Part shown: positions 9,213 to 18,663 of the stretch, in pieces
Position numbering within the stretch: position 1 is the first letter of the stretch
How the letters are laid out: each line of letters begins with the position of its first letter
Origin: Borrelia turcica IST7
GTDB taxonomy: Bacteria; Spirochaetota; Spirochaetia; Borreliales; Borreliaceae
DNA length: 64,000 nucleotides
Direction: 5' to 3'
Assembly (NCBI RefSeq): GCF_003606285.1
Contig: NZ_CP028884.1
Location: 62,001-126,000 of the forward strand
The notes under the pieces: generated by a model
Told to the model about the DNA's origin: nothing
Database searches by the model: none
What the model saw: only the letters and a program-made list of their open reading frames with translations
Translations under genes and position numbers: made by a program

Positions 9213-9781
9213 CCAACAACTTAATGATGTATCTATTAGTCAATAATTTATTACTAATACACTTTATCGGTATTGAAGATATAAAAATAAAAGATAATCA
9301 GACATTAGCAAAAAAATATTTAACAATAATAATAACTTCTCTATTAATTTATTCATTGCTTTTTTATTTTTATAAATTGTTTGCAGAACATAACTTATTA
9401 TTTATAATTCCAATTATATATGTAATATTACTCTATATAATAATAATAGGACTTAAAGCACTAACCAATATCCTATCTGTTTACAACAAAAAATCAAAAT
9501 ACTCAAATGATTTTTTGCTATCCAATAGTAGCTTAATTGCAATAATATTCTTTGGTCTAGATAAAAGTCATAGCTTTTTTGAAGGAATCGGAATTATCAT
9601 TCTATCTTCATTAAGCGTCTTAATAGCCCTTATATTAATAATACTAATAAAGAGGAATTTTGAAAAAAGATTAATGTCTAAAATATTAGAAAATGAAGCA
9701 ATGTATTTTTTTATAATGTTCATTTTATCTTTAATTCCAAATATAATTATATTAATAAATAGTAGCGAGAATTTACGATGA
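9209..9781 (+). CDS. Diverged RnfA/RnfE-like membrane protein
   Basis: A 190-residue, six-span membrane protein, the length and topology of RnfA/RnfE/NqrD/NqrE. Matches include LVNNLLLIHFIGI at the N-terminus (family: LVNNFVLVKFLGLCP) and LDKSHSFFEGIGIIILSSL in the fifth span (family: NENHNFxQSxxYGxG). The two intramembrane cysteines that hold the 2Fe-2S cluster in the family (GxCP and TTNCA) are replaced: the first region reads FIGIEDIKI and the second LLSNSSLIAI. It overlaps both neighbours by four bases (ATGA), so it is translationally coupled to the RnfC-RnfD-like gene before it and to prfB after it. Confidence 0.68.
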   Translation: MTNNLMMYLLVNNLLLIHFIGIEDIKIKDNQTLAKKYLTIIITSLLIYSLLFYFYKLFAEHNLLFIIPIIYVILLYIIIIGLKALTNILSVYNKKSKYSNDFLLSNSSLIAIIFFGLDKSHSFFEGIGIIILSSLSVLIALILIILIKRNFEKRLMSKILENEAMYFFIMFILSLIPNIIILINSSENLR

Positions 9782-10855
9782 AAGAAAGAATCAATGAATT
9801 ATTGGAACAAATTGAAAATGTTTGGAGGAAACTTTGACAGCCATACCATTAAGGCGCAAATCAAAGAATACGACACACAAATAAATGATGGAAACTTCTG
9901 GAATGATAACAAAAAAGCACAAGAAATTCTTAAAGAACAAAATATTTTAAAAAATAAAGTAGAACCTTGGGAAGATTTAATCTGTAAACTTAAAGACTTA
10001 AGAGAACTTTGCCTACTCGCAGAGAGCACAAAAGACACAAAATTAATAGAATGCGATTTTAATATATTAAGCGATACATATAAAAACCTCCTTACATTAT
10101 CTTATTTTAAAGAAGAAATTGATACAAATAATACGTTCTTAACAATACATTCAGGGGCAGGTGGTACAGAGGCCTGTGATTGGGTTAGCATGCTATATCG
10201 AATGTATTCAAGATATGCAGAAAGACGAGGATACAAAACAGAACTTATAGATTTACTTGAAGCTGAGGGCGGAATCAAATCTGTTACAGTCGAAGTAAAA
10301 GGAGATTATGCTTATGGTCTTTTAAAAAGCGAAGTGGGAATACATCGCCTTGTAAGAATTTCTCCTTTTGATGCTGCAAAAAAGAGACACACATCTTTTG
10401 CATCTGTTTTTGTTGCTCCTGTAATTGATGATAAAATTGAAATAATAATTAAACCAGAGGACATTAGAGTTGACACATATAGAGCATCCGGAGCTGGGGG
10501 ACAACATGTTAATAAAACATCATCAGCAGTAAGAATTACTCATCTTAAAACGGGAATAGTAACTCAATCTCAAAGTGATAGAAGTCAACATAAAAATAAA
10601 GAGTTAGCAATGAAAGTACTCAAATCAAGACTTTATGAGCACTATAAAGAAATTGAACAACAAAAAAATAAATCTAAACAAGAAGAGAAAAAAGATATAT
10701 CTTGGGGTAATCAAATAAGATCTTATGTATTTCATCCTTACAATTTAGTAAAAGATCACAGAACAAAATTTGAAAATCCTAATATCATCTCCGTTATGGA
10801 TGGAAACATTGATAACTTTATAGAAGAATATCTAAAATGGAAAAGTTTAAGCTAA
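9778..10855 (+). CDS. prfB: Peptide chain release factor 2, expressed by +1 frameshift
   Basis: RF2 recognises UGA and UAA stop codons and triggers peptide release. The reading frame begins with ATG at 9778 (MKERINELLEQIENVWRKL), meets an in-frame TGA at 9835-9837, and continues in the +1 frame as DSHTIKAQIKEYD. The catalytic GGQ loop is present (RASGAGGQHVNKTSSAV) and the RF2 specificity region reads HRLVRISPFDAAKKRHTSFAS, with SPF as the anticodon-like tripeptide. Starting at the later ATG (9794) would give a protein with a wrong N-terminus, so the joined form is the right one. The start overlaps the previous gene's stop by four bases. Confidence 0.93.
9824..9838 (+). promoter_or_regulatory. 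prfB: RF2 programmed +1 frameshift site
   Basis: GGAGG (9824-9828) sits three bases before CTT TGA C (9832-9838). This is the classic autoregulatory element: the internal Shine-Dalgarno and the slippery CTT promote a +1 slip when RF2 is scarce and the UGA is read slowly. The downstream frame continues without a stop to 10855. Confidence 0.93.
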
Positions 10856-12246
10856 ATACCATAATATTATTTTTAATTTTTATAACAAATTCATTATATC
10901 CTCAAAGTAATATTGAGTACGGATTCTCTTATGTCATCAATACAAAAGACGAAAATGAAAATCTTAAAGAAGGAATTGAGAAAACACTAGATAAGATCTA
11001 TGAAACAATAAATGAACATGTTGTTAATAACAACGATAAAGATTTTATCCGACATCTCTACATACACCAACATATAATAAGCAAAGAAAGAGAAATTAGT
11101 AATCTTAGAGAAGACATGGACAAGAAAAGACTTCAAAATTCAATAAGCTCAAGAGAAGAAAATAGCATAGAAATAAAGATTAATGACCTTAGACAAGACA
11201 TTGAAAACATCAAAATTAAACAAAAAGAACTTGAAGAGTACCTTACTAATTTAAAAAAAATAAAAGCAAAATACAAAAAAATGAAAGAAAAAATCAATTT
11301 GTCAAATTTGAACTCAGAATTCTTAACAAGCGAAGAATTGTTTTTTATGAACTATATTCACTTTAAAAGAGTAGAAAAATATTATCTAGTTGAAATTACT
11401 AATATTACACCTAAAGGAGTCAAAGTTAAGCGAGAAATTTTTAAACTATCATCCTCCGTTGATGATATTGCATATAAAATAGCAGAACTTAGTTTTGAAG
11501 AAATATTGGGAAGAGAATTTATTAAAATTAAAATCAATGTACTAAATAATTTAGATGCCAAAATATATATAAACGAAAAATTTGTGTCAAAAGGAATATA
11601 TAACAATGATATATTCGATATTTCAGAACTGCAAAAAAAAGAAATTAACATTCACATTACAAATGCATCTTTTAAACCTCACTCAGCAAAGATAAGGGTA
11701 AAAAATGGAGATACTATTAACTTAAATGTTAGGCTACAAAAAGAAAATTCTAACAAAATATTAATCACAAGTAATGTAGAGTCTAGAGTATTTAGAAAAG
11801 GAATATTCATGGGTGAGACTCCAATTGAGATTGAAGAGCCTGAGGAAATAGAATCTATTTTATTTCAAGCTGAAGGATACAAAAATATGTTCAAAATGCT
11901 AAAAAAAGAAGATAAAGAAATACATGTAGAAATGCTAAAGGACAATAAGAGTAACCTTATTATTGCAAGAGATCTATTTTATGTAAACCTTGCCGTTTTT
12001 ACACTAAGCTTAATAGGTACTGCATTTGCGGGTACCCTTTACAATGAATCATCAGAACTTTACAATATGGCATCAGACCACCTTATTAGTAAAAGAATAA
12101 CACCCCAAGACTTATACAAGACAAAATCAGAACAAATGATTACAACATTTTTGCTGGGTACAGGATTAACTTTATCTGTTGGTAGTTTTATTCCATTAAT
12201 AATCCATTTGGTACAATATATTCAAGAAGCCAGCAAAGGTGAATAA
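10837..12246 (+). CDS. Exported PEGA-domain protein with coiled coil
   Basis: 469 residues with a signal peptide (residues about 1-23, ending SLYPQ). Residues about 75-160 are Glu/Lys-rich and heptad-like, probably a coiled coil. Residues about 300-355 form a PEGA repeat: NKILITSNVESRVFRKG, then MGETPIEIEEP and ILFQAEGYK, the pattern of surface or S-layer-associated PEGA domains. A hydrophobic segment near residue 385 (NLAVFTLSLIGTAFAG) and another near 435 suggest C-terminal membrane anchoring. The start lies inside the last codons of prfB (overlap 19 bases). I cannot assign a function beyond envelope-associated. Confidence 0.75.
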   Translation: MEKFKLNTIILFLIFITNSLYPQSNIEYGFSYVINTKDENENLKEGIEKTLDKIYETINEHVVNNNDKDFIRHLYIHQHIISKEREISNLREDMDKKRLQNSISSREENSIEIKINDLRQDIENIKIKQKELEEYLTNLKKIKAKYKKMKEKINLSNLNSEFLTSEELFFMNYIHFKRVEKYYLVEITNITPKGVKVKREIFKLSSSVDDIAYKIAELSFEEILGREFIKIKINVLNNLDAKIYINEKFVSKGIYNNDIFDISELQKKEINIHITNASFKPHSAKIRVKNGDTINLNVRLQKENSNKILITSNVESRVFRKGIFMGETPIEIEEPEEIESILFQAEGYKNMFKMLKKEDKEIHVEMLKDNKSNLIIARDLFYVNLAVFTLSLIGTAFAGTLYNESSELYNMASDHLISKRITPQDLYKTKSEQMITTFLLGTGLTLSVGSFIPLIIHLVQYIQEASKGE

Positions 12247-12247
12247 A

Positions 12248-12279
12248 TTATTGTAAAATTACTTAAGTAATTTCAATAA
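12248..12279. terminator. Palindrome between the PEGA gene and ftsY
   Basis: A perfect 18-bp palindrome (12256-12273, centred on CTTAAG) is flanked by TTATTG (12248-12253) and CAATAA (12274-12279), which extend the stem with a two-base bulge. It begins two bases after the PEGA gene's stop and ends just before the ftsY Shine-Dalgarno (AGGAGAACG). No U-tract follows, so it may be a processing or attenuating hairpin and not a true terminator. Confidence 0.45.
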
Positions 12280-12294
12280 TAGGAGAACGAAGTT

Positions 12295-13140
12295 TTGGGC
12301 ATTTTTACAAAAATAAAGAACCTATTTAAAAATAAAGAAGAGACACAAATACTTGAAAATTTGGAAGATATCCTCCTAGAAGCAGACATTAAAAATGATA
12401 TAGTCATTGAAATAATAGAAAAAATGAAAAAAATGAAAGTTAAAGGGGAATCCGCAACACTTCTTAAACTAAAAGAATTATTGAAAAGTTACATAAATCA
12501 AGAAACCCTTAATTTAGAAAATAAAAGCTTAAACATATTATTAATCATTGGAGTAAACGGCGTTGGTAAGACTTCAAGCATTATCAAACTTGCACATAAA
12601 CTTAAGAATGAAGGGCAAAATGTTTTAATAGCAGCAGCAGACACATTTAGAGCAGCAGCCATAGAACAAATTAAAATACAGAGTGAAAAAATTGGGGTTA
12701 AAGTCATATCTCAAAACCAAGGAAGCGATGCAGCAGCAGTAATATTTGATAGCATTTCAAGCGCAAATGCTAAAAATTATGATACATTAATCATTGATAC
12801 AGCAGGAAGACTTCAAAACAAAGATAATCTAATTAAGGAACTTCAAAAGATGGACAATGTAGTAAAAAAACAAATAGCTCAAATAGACGCTACTTATAAA
12901 AAAATACTAGTAATAGACTCTACCTCTGGAAAGAATACAAACAATCAAGCAGAAATATTTAACAAAGCAATAGAAATAGATGGCATAATAGCCACAAAAT
13001 TTGACTCATCTTCCAAAGCTGGTGGAATAATAAATATTTCAAAGCTATTTAACAAGCCAATATACTTCTTTACATTTGGAGAAAAAGTAGAACATATTAA
13101 AGAATTTAATATTGATGACTACTTTAATAAACTACTATGA
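12295..13140 (+). CDS. ftsY: Signal recognition particle receptor FtsY
   Basis: FtsY is the membrane-side GTPase that docks SRP-ribosome complexes at SecYEG. The NG domain is complete: G1 GVNGVGKTSSIIKL (about residues 85-98), the DTFRAAAIEQ motif, G3 DTAGRLQNK and G4 TKFD with SSKAGG closing. At 281 residues there is no acidic A domain, only a short basic amphipathic start (FTKIKNLFKNKEE) that could bind membrane. The start is TTG at 12295, preceded by AGGAG. The stop overlaps the next gene by four bases. Confidence 0.95.
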   Translation: MGIFTKIKNLFKNKEETQILENLEDILLEADIKNDIVIEIIEKMKKMKVKGESATLLKLKELLKSYINQETLNLENKSLNILLIIGVNGVGKTSSIIKLAHKLKNEGQNVLIAAADTFRAAAIEQIKIQSEKIGVKVISQNQGSDAAAVIFDSISSANAKNYDTLIIDTAGRLQNKDNLIKELQKMDNVVKKQIAQIDATYKKILVIDSTSGKNTNNQAEIFNKAIEIDGIIATKFDSSSKAGGIINISKLFNKPIYFFTFGEKVEHIKEFNIDDYFNKLL

Positions 13141-14186
13141 CAAATAGGATATTAATCTTATTTCTATTGTTTACAACAACTATTACATATAGCAAAAGTT
13201 ATTTTTTGTCAGATGTATTTTTCAACAAATATCAGGAAATATACGAAATACCACAAACAGGATTTTATATTGAATATGAAAAAATTGACGATACTGAAAA
13301 AATTAGTCTTTTTAAAGACTTGAAACTAATAAAATACAAAACAAAAGAAATAATAGAAGATAGGCAAAAAATAACACATTATAATGAAAAAGAAATAAAA
13401 ACAAAAGAAGAAATATACGACAATTTGCACAATAAAATACAAGAGATAAGGTACAGCACTAAAGGAATATTACTTGAATCCGTAAATTACTTTTACAAAA
13501 ACAACGATTTAATCTGCAAAGAAATAAAAATTTTAGATCAAAAACCAAAAACACTACACTACATGAGAAACACAGATGGAAAACTTCTAAAAATAACTGG
13601 ATCGAATTTTCAAGTTTGGAATTATGGTCTTAATGGAGACATAAAATCAACATATTTTGATATAAACAAATCTAAAACAAAAGCAATCAGATATGACGAA
13701 AACAAAAAGCATTTAGAAAGCATAATAACAGATAATAATAAAATAAAATCTAGAGAAAAAAATAAATATCTTGAAGATGAAACAATAAATACTCTTGAAG
13801 AAGATGATATGAAAACTATATCAAAATATAAAGGAAGTAACTTAATAAAAAAAGAAATATACAAAAATAATGAAATAATAAATGTAAGTGATTTTGAATA
13901 TAATGAATCTGGACTCATTACAGTTGAAAATGTAACTGTAAAAGAAAAGAAAAAAGAGTACACTACTAAAACAGAATATGAATATGATTCTGATAATAAG
14001 CTAAAGTTAAAAAGAATTTATGAAAATGATTTAATATCATTAAAAATTGAATACTTTAGTGACAATGAATACGAGCAAGAAATTTACTATGATGGAGAGG
14101 CTATCTTTAAAGTAAGATATAAAGATGACAAGGTTATTGAAGAAATAAATCAAGATATTACCAGAGACAGCAATGGGACTAAATAA
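13137..14186 (+). CDS. Exported protein with YD/MORN-like repeats, function unknown
   Basis: A 349-residue protein with a signal peptide (about residues 1-20, ending TYSKS). The body is made of repeated beta-hairpin-like units with aromatic, Lys and Glu-rich strands, for example EIRYSTKGILLESVNYFYKN and TEYEYDSDNKLKLKRIYEND, reminiscent of YwqK/MORN-variant or RHS-type repeats. I do not recognise a specific family. It overlaps ftsY by four bases upstream and the LolC-like permease by 14 bases downstream, so it belongs to the Lol operon; a periplasmic role in lipoprotein or envelope traffic would fit but is inferred. Confidence 0.68.
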   Translation: MTNRILILFLLFTTTITYSKSYFLSDVFFNKYQEIYEIPQTGFYIEYEKIDDTEKISLFKDLKLIKYKTKEIIEDRQKITHYNEKEIKTKEEIYDNLHNKIQEIRYSTKGILLESVNYFYKNNDLICKEIKILDQKPKTLHYMRNTDGKLLKITGSNFQVWNYGLNGDIKSTYFDINKSKTKAIRYDENKKHLESIITDNNKIKSREKNKYLEDETINTLEEDDMKTISKYKGSNLIKKEIYKNNEIINVSDFEYNESGLITVENVTVKEKKKEYTTKTEYEYDSDNKLKLKRIYENDLISLKIEYFSDNEYEQEIYYDGEAIFKVRYKDDKVIEEINQDITRDSNGTK

Positions 14187-15420
14187 ATTATTATTAAAAA
14201 GACTAATATTAGATGAAAAAAATAGCTTATCGCTCACAATTGTAATAATCTTAAGCATAGTACTTGGACAAATCATTATCATTATCACAATATCAATAAT
14301 GAATGGTTTTCAAAATGATTTCTTTACAAGTATATCTACCCTAGAGAGTGGTAATTTAAAAATTGAAAGCAAATTAAATAAAGAAGAGTTTAATTCTCTT
14401 AAAGAGATTAAAGAGATAACTCAAATCAACAAAATATATGAAACACAAGGAATTGGAATTGAAAGCTATTACTATCCAAGCATTTTAAATATCATCGCTC
14501 TTGATACAAAAGATATTACAAAAGATGAAAATTTTCTTCTTCTAACGGGTCTTGAAAAATTTGAAGTTGAACTTAATGAAGACGAAATCATAATAGGAGA
14601 TGTACTTTCTTACAATTTAGGAATATTTGAAGGGGATACAATAGAATTAATAGTGAGTGATGAAATACAAAACTTTAAAACATTAAAGGACCAAATCAAG
14701 CATTTTAAAATAAGATCAATTTTTAAGAGTAATTATGCAAAAATAAATGAATCCACAGTATTTATGAATATTAACTACTTTTACAAAAAAAAAATCATAA
14801 AAGAATCAGATATCAGCTATCAAATAAAAACACTAAATTTATATCCAAGTAAAACATTAATAAACACTATCAAAAATATTAATCCAAACATACAGTTTAA
14901 AACATGGAACGAATACAATAAAGAACTCTATAAGGCACTAAAAATAGAGCGAAACACAATGCTCATAATTTTAACCAGCATATTTCTTGTTATTGCTGTT
15001 AATACATATTATTTACAAAAAAGAATACTAATAAACAAGAGCAAATCAATCTCAATACTATTATTTCTTGGTCTTAAATCTCAAAAAATTAGGCAAATTT
15101 TCTTAATCCACTCAGCAATAATTTGCATACTAGGCAGCATCATTGGACTCATTGCAGCTGTTCTTATATCTTTAAATATTAATGAAATCTTAAATTTAAT
15201 AGATATTCTAGTAAATAGTTTCATCAATGTTATTAATTACATATTAAACTTAAAATTGGAAACTGTTGAAATAAAGATAGTAAAAAACATAATTACTCCT
15301 AAAATATTCTTAAGCGACTTACTATTTACATTTTCTTTTGCTAGCTTCTTTACAATATACTCAAGCCTTAGGCTAACAAAAAAGATTAAATATATCCAGA
15401 AAATAAATGGGGCAATATAA
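14173..15420 (+). CDS. LolC/LolE-family ABC transporter permease
   Basis: 415 residues with the MacB/LolC layout: one N-terminal span (about 18-40), a large periplasmic domain (about 45-260), then three C-terminal spans of the FtsX/MacB type (about 265-285, 310-335, 375-395). The N-terminal ...MNGFQNDFFTSIS matches the LolC/E start (MNGFxxxLxxxIL). It is followed directly by the ATPase gene and then by a second permease, the LolC-LolD-LolE order. The complex extracts outer-membrane lipoproteins from the inner membrane, an important task in lipoprotein-rich Borrelia. Which permease equals LolC and which LolE cannot be said. Confidence 0.85.
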   Translation: MGLNKLLLKRLILDEKNSLSLTIVIILSIVLGQIIIIITISIMNGFQNDFFTSISTLESGNLKIESKLNKEEFNSLKEIKEITQINKIYETQGIGIESYYYPSILNIIALDTKDITKDENFLLLTGLEKFEVELNEDEIIIGDVLSYNLGIFEGDTIELIVSDEIQNFKTLKDQIKHFKIRSIFKSNYAKINESTVFMNINYFYKKKIIKESDISYQIKTLNLYPSKTLINTIKNINPNIQFKTWNEYNKELYKALKIERNTMLIILTSIFLVIAVNTYYLQKRILINKSKSISILLFLGLKSQKIRQIFLIHSAIICILGSIIGLIAAVLISLNINEILNLIDILVNSFINVINYILNLKLETVEIKIVKNIITPKIFLSDLLFTFSFASFFTIYSSLRLTKKIKYIQKINGAI

Positions 15421-16101
15421 ATGACAAACATACTAACTATCAAAGAAATACACAAAACATATATTAAAAATAAAACAAAAATAAAAGTAATAGAAAATTT
15501 AAGCATAAATGTAAAAAGTGGAGACTTTATTTCCATTCAAGGAAAAAGCGGATGTGGAAAATCAACACTTTTTAACATTATATCAGGAATTGATAAAATG
15601 GATTCTGGCGAGATAGTATCTTGTGGAATATCATTAAAAGATGCAAATGAAAAAACACTAAGTTTGTATAAAAATAAAAAAATAGGGCTCGTTTTTCAAA
15701 ATCATAATTTAATTGATGAGTTTAATGTGCTTGAAAATATTACTCTACCTAAAATAATCGAAGGACAAGATAACCTGGAAATAATCAATAGAAAAGCTCT
15801 AAATTTAATGAAAATATTAGAAATAGATACAAGAGCAGAGCATTACCCTTCAGAACTCTCAGGTGGAGAAGCACAAAGAGTAGCAATTGCTAGAGCTTTA
15901 ATAAATGAACCTAATATAATATTATGTGATGAACCTACTGGCAATCTAGATATTAACACAGCAAAAACAGTCGAATCTTTATTAATAGATACTGCTAAAA
16001 AATTTAAAAAAACATTAATCTTAGTTAGTCATAATCCAGAATTTGCCAATAAAGCAGACATAAAATATGAACTTAGAGAAAAGAAATTAAAGAGAATATG
16101 A
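15421..16101 (+). CDS. lolD: LolD-family ABC transporter ATP-binding protein
   Basis: 226 residues with Walker A GKSGCGKSTL (about 41-50), Q-loop VFQNHNLIDEFNVLEN, signature LSGGEAQRVAIARAL and Walker B NIILCDEPTGNLD, then the H-loop LVSHNPEF. It powers the two flanking permeases. The MacB/LolD subfamily is supported by the operon and by the length (about 220-230). The ATG follows the permease stop with no gap; GGGG twelve bases upstream may serve as ribosome site. Confidence 0.9.
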   Translation: MTNILTIKEIHKTYIKNKTKIKVIENLSINVKSGDFISIQGKSGCGKSTLFNIISGIDKMDSGEIVSCGISLKDANEKTLSLYKNKKIGLVFQNHNLIDEFNVLENITLPKIIEGQDNLEIINRKALNLMKILEIDTRAEHYPSELSGGEAQRVAIARALINEPNIILCDEPTGNLDINTAKTVESLLIDTAKKFKKTLILVSHNPEFANKADIKYELREKKLKRI

Positions 16102-17351
16102 TGCAACCAAATATTAAAGAACTCACAAAAATAGCATACATAATCTTTATAAATTCAACAAACAAAAAGGCATTAATTGGCTCTGGAATATCCTTAAGTT
16201 TAGTAATGATTCCTTTAATTATTGTTTACTATATGTCAAACAACATCATGAATTCAACAATAAATAAATATATAGAAAATGAAGGATTCTCTGTACAAAT
16301 TGAGCATAATGAGGTTCAAAAAGACGCACTTTTTAGATCAACCTTAGAAAAATTTAAAAAAGAACATCACTATAATACGTTAAGATACTTTTTTGAAAGA
16401 AGAACCTATGGAATAATTGGGAACCTAAAAAAACAAGGGGCTTTAATAAGAGCAGTAGAGTCCAAATTTATTGATGAAAATAAACACATAAAATTAATAG
16501 AAGGTAAGAAAAGTTTAAAACAAGATGAAATACTAATCTCAAAACAAATCAAAGAGAAACTTAATTTAAATATTAATGAAACTATCTATGTAGTAGTACC
16601 AAATAACAAGCATCAAAAGACAATACCTAGAGTAAAGCAATTTAAAATATCTGGAATCATTGAAACGGGATTAAGAGAAATTGATAAAAACTTAGTTTTC
16701 ATCTCCCTACAAAACTCAAATATAATGTCAGAGGAATTTTCTAAAAGCATAATTGGACTTTCTCTTAAGCTCAATACCAAAGAAAAAATTGATGGTTTAA
16801 AGAAAACTCTTGCAAAAGACTTTTCAGAATATAAAATAAAAACATTTTATGAACTTTATTTTAATAAATACATGAATCTAGAGACCAGCAAAAAACTCTT
16901 ATTATTCATAATGGCATTTATAGTCATATTTGCAAGTATTAATATATCCTCTTCTCTTTGCATGCTAATACTTGAAAATAAAAAGAAGATTGCAATATTT
17001 AAATCAATTGGAATGAATAATTTAAGTCTTAAAATAATATTCATCTTAATAGCGTCCGTTCTAAGTTTCATATCTTGCATAATAGGCATACTCATTGGAA
17101 ACTATATAATCATTAATATCGAATATTTAATCAATATAATAGACATTATCATTAATATAATTTTAAAAATATTTGGGGTTGAAAATACAGAACTTTTAAA
17201 CTCTGATTATTATATCTCTGAATTTAACATTCAGATAAGCATAAAATTTAGCTTAATTATCTTAGTATCCTACACCTTATTAAGCATTGCAACAACACTT
17301 ATTCCTTTAAACATCATTTCAAAGCTTAAAGAAAAAGAAATTCTAAGATGA
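16098..17351 (+). CDS. Second LolC/LolE-family ABC transporter permease
   Basis: 417 residues with the same plan as the permease at 14173: N-terminal span (about 25-45), periplasmic domain with the conserved-type segment EGKKSLKQDEILISKQIKEKL, and three C-terminal spans (about 265-290, 310-340, 380-405). The start overlaps the ATPase stop by four bases. Two different permeases around one ATPase indicate a heterodimeric LolCDE-like complex, where Gram-negative bacteria without LolE use one LolF. The run of plus-strand genes ends here, 26 bases before the convergent gene at 17377. Confidence 0.85.
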   Translation: MMQPNIKELTKIAYIIFINSTNKKALIGSGISLSLVMIPLIIVYYMSNNIMNSTINKYIENEGFSVQIEHNEVQKDALFRSTLEKFKKEHHYNTLRYFFERRTYGIIGNLKKQGALIRAVESKFIDENKHIKLIEGKKSLKQDEILISKQIKEKLNLNINETIYVVVPNNKHQKTIPRVKQFKISGIIETGLREIDKNLVFISLQNSNIMSEEFSKSIIGLSLKLNTKEKIDGLKKTLAKDFSEYKIKTFYELYFNKYMNLETSKKLLLFIMAFIVIFASINISSSLCMLILENKKKIAIFKSIGMNNLSLKIIFILIASVLSFISCIIGILIGNYIIINIEYLINIIDIIINIILKIFGVENTELLNSDYYISEFNIQISIKFSLIILVSYTLLSIATTLIPLNIISKLKEKEILR

Positions 17352-17376
17352 ATAAATAATTATTACAAGCACAGTA

Positions 17377-18663
17377 TTACGTTATATACACATTAATAAT
17401 TTTAATAGACGATATTTCTTCTCTAATATTAGGATAAATCTCTTTTGGAAAAATAGTCTTTAATACAAAACTTTGTCTAGTGTGTTTCTTAAGAGAAGAA
17501 TTTGATTCAGAAATTAACTTTCGTCTCAATGACCTAATAGTTAGACCCCCCTTAGTAAGATAAGCAATCTCAACTTCTAAACTTTTAATATCATCTTTTA
17601 AGTTATTAAACACCTCTATTAAAGAATTTGCCTCATAAATTCCAAAAGATTGTTTGAAATAACTTCCAAGATATTTAAAATTCAAAATTGAAGAATCTGT
17701 GTTCAAATTAACACCAGAAGCACTATCAACCCCACTAAAAAATTCAACTAAAAATATATCAAGAACCATTCTCTTAGGATGCCCTTTAATCTCTTTAGGA
17801 ATGTTACATACAAAATCAAGTGGAGCATATACACCTTTACCCCACCTATTAGGCAAATCACTTATCTTCTCAAAAACTTTATTCAATATAGGTTTACCCA
17901 AATCATCATAAATAGTAATACCATAAGAAATTTTTTTAATAGGTTCTTTATTCGAAATAACCCCTGCCTTTAATTGGTAAGAATGTGCATCCTCAAAAAT
18001 TAATACTTTAGCTCCCTCAACTTCAACATGATACAAAGCAGAAGGATCTGTTGCAAGATTAGCAGATTCAACGATTAAATCAGATGCTCTTGTAGTTGAA
18101 GGTAATCCTTGTTGTAACATAGTCTCAGGCACATCCTGTTCACTGGCAAACTCCTCTTCTCCACCAATAAAGGAATGTACCATCGTATATGTAATAAATG
18201 AAACAATACCTATTAATACAAGACTCAAAAATAATACTAGTATTCTATGTTTAAATTTCTTATTCTCATCATAAGGGCTTAGATCAATTCCACCCGTTAT
18301 CCCAAATTCTCTAGCCTGTAATCCCACATGTATTGCTCTTTTATTTCCCTTTCTGTTATTTAGCCTTTTTACAATCTTTTCATAAAGATTTAAAAACGAA
18401 GTAAACATAGTTTTATTATGAAGGGAATATAAGTATATCTCCTCTAATTCTCTTAAAGAAGAATCCAACTGCCCCATCTGTTCTAATCTTTGTGCTCTAT
18501 CATATCCCTTAGAAAAATGTACTTTAATATTTTCAATATCATTATCGGATAAATCTGCTCGTAAAATAATATCTTTTATATTCTTTTCTTTTAAAACCCT
18601 ATTTTTATATTTACTTAACTTAGATAAATAAACTTTAATTCGTTCTTCAGAAGTCTTATTCAT
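17377..18663 (-). CDS. Single-span membrane protein, function unknown
   Basis: 428 residues. Residues about 1-140 are a charged cytoplasmic region with helical, TPR-like character (LEQMGQLDSSLRELEEIYLY), followed by one transmembrane segment (about 144-166, HRILVLFLSLVLIGIVSF) and a large outside domain that contains an Ig- or C2-like stretch with FEDAHSYQLKAGVISN and KISYGITIYDDLGKPI. I recognise no family. It overlaps the upstream 105-residue gene by eight bases and is convergent with the Lol operon. Conserved in Borrelia by synteny. Confidence 0.7.
   Translation of the reverse strand: MNKTSEERIKVYLSKLSKYKNRVLKEKNIKDIILRADLSDNDIENIKVHFSKGYDRAQRLEQMGQLDSSLRELEEIYLYSLHNKTMFTSFLNLYEKIVKRLNNRKGNKRAIHVGLQAREFGITGGIDLSPYDENKKFKHRILVLFLSLVLIGIVSFITYTMVHSFIGGEEEFASEQDVPETMLQQGLPSTTRASDLIVESANLATDPSALYHVEVEGAKVLIFEDAHSYQLKAGVISNKEPIKKISYGITIYDDLGKPILNKVFEKISDLPNRWGKGVYAPLDFVCNIPKEIKGHPKRMVLDIFLVEFFSGVDSASGVNLNTDSSILNFKYLGSYFKQSFGIYEANSLIEVFNNLKDDIKSLEVEIAYLTKGGLTIRSLRRKLISESNSSLKKHTRQSFVLKTIFPKEIYPNIREEISSIKIINVYIT

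Noticed and set aside
9794-10855. prfB starting at the ATG at 9794
   Set aside because: It lies in the +1 frame upstream of the frameshift site; the overlapping ATGA start at 9778 and the CTT TGA C site explain the gene better.
17352-17376. Terminator between the Lol operon and the convergent gene at 17377
   Set aside because: Only short A/T matches such as AATAATTATT, not a convincing stem.
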